From a bacterium (GTDB taxonomy: Bacteria > SZUA-79 > Acidulodesulfobacterales > Acidulodesulfobacteraceae): 8,341 bases of DNA. Position 1 is the stretch's first letter, and each line of letters starts with the position of its first letter. The position numbers were made by a program, and so were the translations under genes. The stretch is taken from NCBI GenBank assembly GCA_021794335.1, contig JAJYQZ010000040.1, positions 1 to 8,341 on the forward strand, read 5' to 3'. Below the pieces are notes generated by a model. The model was not told the DNA's origin. It saw only the letters and a list, made by a program, of their open reading frames with translations, and did not search any database. Shown here piece after piece: positions 1 to 5,906 of this stretch.

Positions 1-1
1 T

Positions 2-58
2 TTATCCTTCAATAATTTCGTAAACGACCCTATAATCCCAATGCCGATTAAAAATCTT
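2..58 (-). pseudogene. possible remnant of a RelE/ParE-type toxin C-terminal region
   Basis: Read on the minus strand, this short open stretch ends at a TAA at 4-2 and is closed upstream by another TAA at 61-59. It encodes about 18 residues that include RHWDYRVVYEI. This resembles the conserved 'G-DYRVIYEI' strand of RelE/ParE-family toxins (known for the family). Such toxins usually have about 20 more residues after that strand and about 60 before it, and both are missing. The preceding frame is broken by stops. It could be a decayed gene fragment next to the CRISPR locus, or a chance match; the call rests on about ten residues only. Confidence 0.2.
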
Positions 59-152
59 TTAAGTAGTTTCCTTCCTATATTTCAATCAAAATTCTGGCGC
101 ACGATAAAATACGAGATATAATGAAACTGCATCTGCGTTTTTATCTTTATTG

Positions 153-181
153 TTGATTTTTTATTTAATAAATATTATATT
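153..181 (+). promoter_or_regulatory. candidate sigma70-type promoter for the cas operon
   Basis: TTGATT at 153-158 and TATATT at 176-181 are separated by exactly 17 bases. They match the -35 and -10 consensus at 4/6 and 5/6 positions. Transcription would begin near 188, leaving a leader of roughly 25 bases before the cas10 start. The placement is right for the first gene of a same-strand operon, but the region is so AT-rich that such matches also arise by chance. Confidence 0.4.
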
Positions 182-201
182 AAAAACAATAATAAATTTG
201 C

Positions 202-205
202 GGAG
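202..205 (+). promoter_or_regulatory. ribosome binding site that sets the TTG start of cas10
   Basis: GGAG lies six bases before the TTG at 212. No in-frame ATG occurs upstream before the in-frame stop at 122-124. The encoded protein begins immediately with the conserved N-terminal segment of its family. Together these favour TTG 212 over any other start. Confidence 0.7.
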
Positions 206-211
206 CAAAAA

Positions 212-1846
212 TTGGACGTTAAATATTTATTTGGAGCTAATGCCAATAAAATTCAAAAATACGTCTTTAATTCCAATAAATTCAAGGAAATAGTCGGAGC
301 AAGCAAAATTATCGAACGATTAAGCGATGGTTTTGGTTTATTCGGCAGCGCAAATGATAAAAAATATAACGCCGAAATAATTCAGAATACTACCGGAAGT
401 TTTAAAGCGATATTTTCCGATTTAGAATCCTTAAACAAATTTATAATAGATTTTAATAAAAAACTTGCGATTAATGCTCCAAACCTCCTTGTAACACAAG
501 CGGTTTTACAAAAAGAAGAATCCGAGATAAACAATAATTTCACCTCGGTACTGCAGGAAATAGACGACAAACTTTCGACAAATAGAAATTTCCCCGATAT
601 TTTAGACTATTCTCCTATGATAGCCGAAATAGATCCCGCTTCCGGCTTTTCGGCGGTAAAATCCGTAAAAATAGATGGCGAAGTCGTTAATTCCGAAGAT
701 ATTTTAGAAGACGGCTATAAATCTGCGGACTTTGAGAAATGCGTAAAATTAAGTTTGTTTAAAAACTTCGGAGGCATGTCGTTTAGGTCGTTTTTCGGCG
801 ATATAAATATAGCCGGTATTTGCGATGAAGAAGAAAATGATTTAACTAATTTAAATTTTAAATTTGAATCGGAGTTTGACAAAATTAAAAACGCAAAAAG
901 CCTTATTGCCGTAGTCCATTCCGATGGAAACGGCACCGGATTTTTAAAAAAGGATATTTTTAGTAAAAAAAATAAAGACGGAGAAAATTTTGATAATAAG
1001 AACGATTATAAGGAATTTTCATATAATCTCAATAAAGCGGTTAAAGAGTCAGCTGGTTACGCAATCGTAAAAACATTTAAAGATTTAATAAACGAAAGTA
1101 ACCGAACATTACCTTTCAGGATATTTACGCTTAGCGGCGAAGATTTTAATTTTGTATGCCAACCTGATTACGTATTCGAACTTTTAAGAAATTATATGCT
1201 AAAATATGAGGAGTTAACGTCGAAATATCTCGAAAAATTTCTTAAAAAAGCCGGAATTACAAAAATGACTACTACCGCCGGTATTTCTTTTTCAAAAAGC
1301 CACTTTCCTTTTTATATGTCTTTTGATATGGCGGAAAGTTTATGCGGCAAGGCTAAAAAAATTACAAAAGAAAATATTAATATTAACGGCGGCAAACAAT
1401 ACGAAGTACCCGGCGCTCTATTGTTTCATTCTATACAGTCAAGCTATTTTAGCGATTTAGACCATATTATGGACAAAGAAAGAAAATCCCACGATAAATC
1501 GATAGATTTTTTATTTGGACCATATGCTATTAGCGCAGGGCATTCTTATGGATTTACGTATCCGGATATAGGACTGCTTATAGAAACGGCAAAATATTTA
1601 AAAGAAAAAAAGGGTTTAAGGAGCGCTTTCAGAGAAGCATTATCCATAATAAATATGGAAGGCGAAAAATTAGGATTAAGTTTTTTAAAAAGAGCAAGAG
1701 AAGTTAATCCAGAACAGATGGAACTACCGCTGAACAATATCAAAAAACTTAATGATACCGATTATTACAAGAAGAGTTTAAAAAAGTCGGCAATATACGA
1801 CCTAATTTCTATTGAAAGCTCAATAGACGCAAAATGGGGCATATAA
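212..1846 (+). CDS. cas10: Cas10-like type III CRISPR large subunit, HD-less, with an SGED palm motif
   Basis: Large subunit of a type III effector; in this family the palm domains convert ATP to cyclic oligoadenylates when target RNA is bound. The 544-residue protein starts directly with GANANKIQKYVFNSNKFKEIVGAS (8-31, the last few residues omitted here), the N-terminal signature of Csx10-associated Cas10 proteins. This leaves no room for an N-terminal HD nuclease. The first palm carries VVHSDGNGTG (234-243). The second palm has LSGEDFNFVC (307-316), where family members usually have GGDD, so first G is S and first D is E while the last D (D311) is kept. AGISFSKSHFPF (356-367) and the following AESLCGKAKK are also typical. 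Only isolated cysteines (177, 204, 316, 378) occur, so the usual CxxC zinc-binding pairs are absent. The helical D4-like region spans about 430-544. The start is TTG with a good ribosome binding site. It is the first gene of the operon, four bases before cas7. Identity is near certain; whether the cyclase is active is inferred. Confidence 0.93.
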   Translation: MDVKYLFGANANKIQKYVFNSNKFKEIVGASKIIERLSDGFGLFGSANDKKYNAEIIQNTTGSFKAIFSDLESLNKFIIDFNKKLAINAPNLLVTQAVLQKEESEINNNFTSVLQEIDDKLSTNRNFPDILDYSPMIAEIDPASGFSAVKSVKIDGEVVNSEDILEDGYKSADFEKCVKLSLFKNFGGMSFRSFFGDINIAGICDEEENDLTNLNFKFESEFDKIKNAKSLIAVVHSDGNGTGFLKKDIFSKKNKDGENFDNKNDYKEFSYNLNKAVKESAGYAIVKTFKDLINESNRTLPFRIFTLSGEDFNFVCQPDYVFELLRNYMLKYEELTSKYLEKFLKKAGITKMTTTAGISFSKSHFPFYMSFDMAESLCGKAKKITKENININGGKQYEVPGALLFHSIQSSYFSDLDHIMDKERKSHDKSIDFLFGPYAISAGHSYGFTYPDIGLLIETAKYLKEKKGLRSAFREALSIINMEGEKLGLSFLKRAREVNPEQMELPLNNIKKLNDTDYYKKSLKKSAIYDLISIESSIDAKWGI

Positions 1847-1850
1847 AAAT

Positions 1851-2444
1851 ATGGGAGACATAAGAGGAAATTTTATTTTTAAATTCTTAAGCGAATGGCA
1901 CTGCAGTAGCGGTTTGACGGGAACTTCGGAAATCGATTTGACGGTAATTAAGGATGACGAAGGATTTCCTTATATTCCGGGACGAACCATAAAAGGCTTA
2001 TTGAGGGATTTTGCCCAAAGCACATTCGAATCTTCAGAAGAAGACAAATGGGGCAAATTTATAGAAAATGTATTCGGCAGCGAAGGAGACAAACATGGGA
2101 AAGTGATATTTTCTAATGCCTTAATTTCCGATAATCTAAAAAAAGAAATACTAATGCTAAAAGATAAAAATAAACCTGCGGTTCAATATATTTACACAAG
2201 AAGAACATTTACTAAAATTGACGAAAAAACCGGAACCGCCGAAGATAAAACTCTTAGAAGTATCGAGTTTGTTATTCCGCTTATTCTGGTTTCGGAATGG
2301 TATTGCTTAAGCGATATTTTCACGGAAGATATAGATATGCTCAAAATATGCGCTAAAGGCGTAAAGAGATTAGGTCTTAATAGAAATAGGGGTTTCGGCA
2401 GATGTGAATGCTTAAGTATCGAATCGATAAAAGACGATAAATAA
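1851..2444 (+). CDS. cas7: single-domain Cas7 (Csm3-like RAMP) backbone subunit and RNase
   Basis: Csm3-like Cas7 protein that binds the crRNA guide and cuts the paired target RNA. The 197 residues make one RAMP fold. GLTGTSEIDLTVIKDDEG (21-38) leads into YIPGRTIKGLLR (41-52), the usual 'IPGSSLKG' turn. The C-terminal glycine-rich loop is LGLNRNRGFGR (174-184). D29 lies at the same distance before the PG turn as the catalytic Asp of Csm3 (D33 in well-studied proteins), so this subunit should cleave RNA. The 117-143 segment (TRRTF, then GTAEDKTLRSIE) is the thumb loop that separates guide bases in this family. It starts four bases after cas10 and is probably coupled to it, as the only SD-like tract, GGGG at 1836-1839, is 11 bases away. 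In the Synechocystis III-Dv system this domain is the N-terminal part of a Cas7-Cas5-Cas11 fusion; here it is a separate protein. Confidence 0.9.
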   Translation: MGDIRGNFIFKFLSEWHCSSGLTGTSEIDLTVIKDDEGFPYIPGRTIKGLLRDFAQSTFESSEEDKWGKFIENVFGSEGDKHGKVIFSNALISDNLKKEILMLKDKNKPAVQYIYTRRTFTKIDEKTGTAEDKTLRSIEFVIPLILVSEWYCLSDIFTEDIDMLKICAKGVKRLGLNRNRGFGRCECLSIESIKDDK

Positions 2445-2460
2445 TTTTAAATATAGTATT

Positions 2461-3978
2461 ATGATTAATAAATTTTTTAAAATTAAATTAGATTCCGATT
2501 GTATATTAAAGTCGATTTCCGCTACCGAAGGAGTTCCGGAATCTTTAAGTTTTATACCCGGTTCTTTAATACTCGGCATAACCGCTCAGTATTATAATGA
2601 ATTCCCAAATCCATTCGATATATTTCATAGCGGAAAAGTAAAATTCGGTAATGCCTTTGTTTATATTGACGGCAAGCCTTCTTTAAAAGCCCCTTTGAGC
2701 TGGCATTATCCAAAAGACGAAGAAAAAACTGAAAAAATAGTTGGGGCGCATCTTGTCGAAGGATACGACGATCTGGAAAAACGGCTAAATGATAAACAGC
2801 CTAAGCAGATACGGGAAGATTATATAGACATCAAATTTAATACTCTTTATACCCCCGATTATAATTTTCAGCTTAAATCCGCATTTGACGCAAGACTTGG
2901 AAGGAGCAAAGACGCTTCTATGTTCGCCTATGAAACTTTAAAAAAGGGAACCGAATATCTTTTTGAAGTGGCTTTCGATTCCTCTATTCCGGAATCCGAC
3001 GTTGAAGCGGTAGGAAAAATATTAGCCGGCAGGCATTTTATAGGAAAGTCTAAAACGGCGCAATTTGGCAGTATAGATATTATGCCTTATGATTTAAAAA
3101 TTATCGGCAAATCTTTTAACTCTATATCCGATGCGGTGTTTTCCGTTTCGGAAAACTCGAATGATGACTTAATATTTTTATATGCCAAAAGCGATCTGGT
3201 TTTAAATAACGAATACGGGTTTAATAAAGTAGATTTAGATTCCCCTGTTGTTTTAGGAATAAATTCCGGTAGAATATCTCATAAAAAAACGTATGTCGAT
3301 TACAGAAAATTTAATATGTTTAACTTTGCCGTTAAACGAAGGATGCCTATGAGGACGGCAATAAACGCGGGTAGCGTCATATGTATCGAAAGGGTAGATA
3401 AAACAGAAAAAGAGACGTTAATTTCTAAAAAGGTAATATACGCCGGAAATTATTTAAGCGAAGGGTTTGGAGAAATTTACGTTAATCCACCTTTTTTATT
3501 TAAAAAGGAATATACAGGGCTGAATAAAGCAGTTTGCGGATATGAATCCGAAAATAAAAACGTTCGATTATGCAATGCTTTTATAATTGATAATAACGAG
3601 AAAAAAGTTTTAAAATATCTCAATTCAAAAATAAATGAAAAATTCATTGTAGATCAATCTTTAAAACTTGCCGAAGAAATACATAATGATGCTAATAAAC
3701 GTAAATTTGACAAAATTACGAAAAGCCAGTGGGGAGCCGTTAGGGGTATAGCTAAACAATACGGTAAAGATAAAATTTTGCTGATTGATAAAATAAAAGA
3801 ATATACCGGACACGGAGTTGCGCACGATATATGGGAAAGTACAGGCGCAAGGGAAATTCTAATAGAAAAATTAGATAAGCATAAGGGCGATTCGTCTTAT
3901 AATTTTACGATTGCCATAGAATATTTAGCTAAATTGTTTTCATTGGATATAAAAGGAAAAAATAGAGGAAATTATTAA
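2461..3978 (+). CDS. csx10: Csx10 (Cas5-like) with a C-terminal Cas11-like helical domain
   Basis: Csx10 is the type III-D counterpart of Cas5, expected to hold the 5' handle of the crRNA and contact Cas10. In this 505-residue protein the N-terminal RAMP half (about 1-210) has SLSFIPGSLILG (28-39) and the loop GRHFIGKSKTAQFGS (190-204). The second half (about 235-345) has the Csx10-like AINAGSV (300-306) and YLSEGFGEIYVNPPF (331-345). After about residue 380 the chain becomes rich in helix-forming charged residues, including KITKSQWGAVRGIA (418-431). It is a plausible small-subunit (Cas11) domain, and no separate cas11 gene exists in the window. The ATG at 2461 has no clear ribosome binding site and follows cas7 by 16 bases, so translation may depend on coupling. 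The stop overlaps the next start (TAATG). Csx10 identity is well supported by fold signatures and context; the Cas11 assignment is inference. Confidence 0.85.
   Translation: MINKFFKIKLDSDCILKSISATEGVPESLSFIPGSLILGITAQYYNEFPNPFDIFHSGKVKFGNAFVYIDGKPSLKAPLSWHYPKDEEKTEKIVGAHLVEGYDDLEKRLNDKQPKQIREDYIDIKFNTLYTPDYNFQLKSAFDARLGRSKDASMFAYETLKKGTEYLFEVAFDSSIPESDVEAVGKILAGRHFIGKSKTAQFGSIDIMPYDLKIIGKSFNSISDAVFSVSENSNDDLIFLYAKSDLVLNNEYGFNKVDLDSPVVLGINSGRISHKKTYVDYRKFNMFNFAVKRRMPMRTAINAGSVICIERVDKTEKETLISKKVIYAGNYLSEGFGEIYVNPPFLFKKEYTGLNKAVCGYESENKNVRLCNAFIIDNNEKKVLKYLNSKINEKFIVDQSLKLAEEIHNDANKRKFDKITKSQWGAVRGIAKQYGKDKILLIDKIKEYTGHGVAHDIWESTGAREILIEKLDKHKGDSSYNFTIAIEYLAKLFSLDIKGKNRGNY
3598..3951 (+). other. 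Cas11-like helical domain within csx10
   Basis: This part of csx10 (residues about 380-497) follows the last glycine-rich RAMP loop and is predicted by eye to be all helical, with few glycines or prolines. It carries SQWGAVRGIA (422-431) and a Lys/Glu/Ile-rich heptad-like pattern. In III-Dv complexes the equivalent C-terminal part of the fusion is the small subunit Cas11. The domain boundary is approximate. Confidence 0.5.
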
Positions 3979-3980
3979 TG
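3965..3980 (+). promoter_or_regulatory. ribosome binding site and TAATG stop-start overlap between csx10 and cas7-2x
   Basis: GAGG at 3965-3968 stands nine bases before the ATG at 3978, whose A is also the last base of the csx10 TAA stop. The one-base overlap plus an internal Shine-Dalgarno site indicates coupled translation of csx10 and the double Cas7. Confidence 0.75.
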
Positions 3981-5393
3981 GAACACGAATCTTGTATTTA
4001 TAAAGATAGATTTTTGGGGACTTTTTTAATTGAAGCGGCAACTCCTTTTAAAATATGCTCCGACGATTATTCCGTTATTATAGATAGTCCTGTATTAACG
4101 GATATAAACGGCTTACCTTTGATTCCGGGCACGTCTCTGGCGGGTGTGTTAAGAAGAACACTGTCGGATTATTGTAAAAAGGATACGGATCAAGAACAAA
4201 ATTCCGTCGGCGATATTTTTGGCTATGCCGAAGGCGATAACGGAAAGGGCTCAAGAATAATGTTTTCCCATGCAATAATTGTAGATAAAGACGGCTCACC
4301 CGTTATAGATATACCGGAAAATTTAAACGATTTTTTGAATCTTTTCGTTTCAGGCAGTCTTCCCGTGCGGGAAAGAAATGCCGTTAACGGCAAGGGAACA
4401 ACTATAAAACATTCAAAATTCGATGAGCAGATTGCGCCGAAGGGTTTAAGGTTTGTATTTGAAATAGAATTTAAAGGCAATAGCGGCGACCATAAAGACG
4501 CAAAAACTTGGAACAACGTTTTAAACTTCATAAAGTCGGATAATTTTAGACTTGGCGGCGGAACAAGGCATGGGTTTGGGTTGTTTAAATTGATAAACTT
4601 AAGAGAAAACATATATAGATTGAACGACCAAAAAGAACTTAACGAATATTTAGACCGCTGTTTCTTATCTGGAGCAAAAGAACTTTTTGACGATTATGAA
4701 AATAATTTAAAAAATAATAATACAATTTTACTTACAGGCGACGGCGGAACAATAGAATATAAGTTAAAATTAAAACCGAGAGATTTTTTTATTTTTTCTT
4801 CAGGTTATGGTTCCGAAGACGCCGGTGCGGACATAACCCCGCTTAAAGAAATTACAATAAGTTATAATAAAGATAAGCCCGATAAAATATATTATGTTTT
4901 ACCGGCTTCAAGCATAAAGGGGGCTATTTCTCACAGAATCGCGTTTCATTATAATGCGATTAAAAAAATCTTTACAGATAAAATAGATAAAGAAAAAATC
5001 GAATTGTCGGTATCCCCTCAAAATCCCGCCTGTAAACTTTTATTCGGCAGCAAGAAGGAAAAAAAGGGGAAAGAAGAAGATAATTATGCGGGAAAGACGT
5101 TTTTCGAGGATATATTTATCGAAGAAAGTAAGTGTAAGTTAGTTCCTCTTCAGCACGTCAGCATAGACAGGTTTACCGGCAAATCAATAGACGGCGCTTT
5201 ATTCAGCGAAGAAGTCTTGCGTATTTCAGAAAATGATGAAATAAATATAAGATTTATAGTCAAAAAAGAAGTGTTTGAAAAGGATAGCGATATTAAAGAA
5301 GCCCTCAAAAGGACGATATTCGATATAGAAAACGGTCTTTTGCCTCTTGGCGGAGGCGTCAACAGAGGACATGGCGCTTTCCAAAAAGTTTAA
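3978..5393 (+). CDS. Cas7-2x: tandem double-domain Cas7 (two RAMP folds in one chain)
   Basis: Two Csm3-like Cas7 domains in a single 471-residue protein, expected to fill two backbone positions of the effector and cut target RNA at two sites. Domain 1 (about 10-210): SVIIDSPVLTDINGLPLIPG (32-51), SLAGVLRR (53-60), and the loop RLGGGTRHGFG (191-201). Domain 2 (about 258-471): GADITPLKE (283-291), LPASSIKG (308-315), HVSIDRFTGKSIDGALF (393-409), and the final loop LPLGGGVNRGHGAF (455-468). D36 and D285 sit where active Cas7 domains carry the catalytic Asp; D36 aligns clearly, while D285 is separated from its PA turn by a longer loop. A charged KKEKKGKEED stretch (359-368) is probably a surface loop. 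The layout matches the Cas7-2x protein of Synechocystis III-Dv. It is translated by coupling to csx10. Confidence 0.88.
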   Translation: MEHESCIYKDRFLGTFLIEAATPFKICSDDYSVIIDSPVLTDINGLPLIPGTSLAGVLRRTLSDYCKKDTDQEQNSVGDIFGYAEGDNGKGSRIMFSHAIIVDKDGSPVIDIPENLNDFLNLFVSGSLPVRERNAVNGKGTTIKHSKFDEQIAPKGLRFVFEIEFKGNSGDHKDAKTWNNVLNFIKSDNFRLGGGTRHGFGLFKLINLRENIYRLNDQKELNEYLDRCFLSGAKELFDDYENNLKNNNTILLTGDGGTIEYKLKLKPRDFFIFSSGYGSEDAGADITPLKEITISYNKDKPDKIYYVLPASSIKGAISHRIAFHYNAIKKIFTDKIDKEKIELSVSPQNPACKLLFGSKKEKKGKEEDNYAGKTFFEDIFIEESKCKLVPLQHVSIDRFTGKSIDGALFSEEVLRISENDEINIRFIVKKEVFEKDSDIKEALKRTIFDIENGLLPLGGGVNRGHGAFQKV

Positions 5394-5420
5394 TTTCAAA
5401 ATAACGATTAAGATAAAAAG

Positions 5421-5861
5421 ATGAAAAAACAGCTCGAAGAATTATGGAAAAAGTGTGAAAATTTAAAAGCGACGGGATATTTTCATCCTTCGCACAGGCA
5501 AATTAAAAAAGAAGATATTTTTATAAAAAAAAATATACCTGCTTTAACGTCTATACTTGATTCAACGGAAGCTTTTATTATAGAGGGCTGGATTTTGCTG
5601 CAAACGGAAAACAACGCAAGGTCGATTTATATTTTTAGAGAGAACGATGAATATCAGATTAAAGAATTTAATATCGACGCCTTAAACAAAGAAGAGGATA
5701 CGGCATTTATTCAGGAATATAAATTTATAATCGATAATTTAATTAAAAAAATTACCGGTATCAATTCTATTAAAATAAACAAAGTTTACAAAAAAATAAA
5801 AAATAAAGACGGAATTTATAAGATTAAACCTACCCTTTTTTATTTCAACGGGTTCGAGTAA
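5421..5861 (+). CDS. small unrecognised protein in the csx19 position
   Basis: I do not recognise a family signature in this 146-residue protein. It lies between the double Cas7 and the insertion-type Cas7, where type III-D loci usually carry csx19, so a divergent Csx19 is the leading guess. The N-terminus (MKKQLEELWKKCENLK) is a charged helix. The middle part (TEAFIIEGWILLQTE, then ARSIYIFREN and EYQIKEFNID) reads as alternating beta-strands, loosely like the strand-rich core of Csx19 proteins. The C-terminal third is a helix (EYKFIIDNLIKKI) followed by a lysine-rich basic stretch (INKVYKKIKNKDGIYKIK) that could contact RNA. There is no signal peptide, membrane segment or catalytic motif. 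The start has only a weak purine tract (AAGATAAAAAG) before the ATG. In III-Dv, Csx19 is a structural subunit of the complex; that role here is inferred from position and size only. Confidence 0.6.
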   Translation: MKKQLEELWKKCENLKATGYFHPSHRQIKKEDIFIKKNIPALTSILDSTEAFIIEGWILLQTENNARSIYIFRENDEYQIKEFNIDALNKEEDTAFIQEYKFIIDNLIKKITGINSIKINKVYKKIKNKDGIYKIKPTLFYFNGFE

Positions 5862-5866
5862 TTGTA

Positions 5867-5893
5867 TTTTAAGGTTTTAAGGGTTTTTGGAGG
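5867..5893 (+). promoter_or_regulatory. short tandem repeat leading into the strongest Shine-Dalgarno site of the operon
   Basis: TTTTAAGG and TTTTAAGGG lie head to tail at 5867-5883, followed by TTTTTGGAGG. The GGAGG at 5889-5893 is the best ribosome binding site in the window, but it is 13 bases from the ATG at 5907, longer than usual. A second start, ATG 5943, has its own AGGA at 5930-5933 nine bases away. The exact start of the next gene is therefore uncertain by 12 codons. Confidence 0.5.
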
Positions 5894-5906
5894 AAATTAA
5901 ACTGAT

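Noticed and set aside
121..127. ATGAAAC resembling the 3' end of many CRISPR repeats (ATTGAAAC)
   Set aside because: Only one copy is present, with no regularly spaced second copy, so an array or leader end cannot be supported.
164..187. Near-palindromic AT run (TTTAATAA...TTATATTAAAA) as an operator or terminator
   Set aside because: It is pure AT sequence with imperfect symmetry, no GC stem and no T-run after a hairpin; such symmetry is expected by chance here.
212..1846. Calling the first gene a Cmr2 (III-B) or Csm1 (III-A) large subunit
   Set aside because: The absence of an HD domain and zinc-finger cysteines, plus the csx10 and TIGR03986-type neighbours, fits type III-D; no cmr1, cmr3, cmr5, cmr6, csm2 or csm4 gene is present.
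2461..3978. Interpreting csx10 as another double Cas7
   Set aside because: Its second half has the Csx10-like GSV and SEGFGEIYVNPPF signatures, and neither half has the Asp-containing loop before an IPGSSLKG turn that marks Cas7 nuclease domains.
4223..4612. Open frame of 129 codons on the - strand
   Set aside because: It is opposite conserved RAMP motifs of the double Cas7 and encodes a proline/serine/leucine-rich, low-complexity peptide typical of an antisense shadow.
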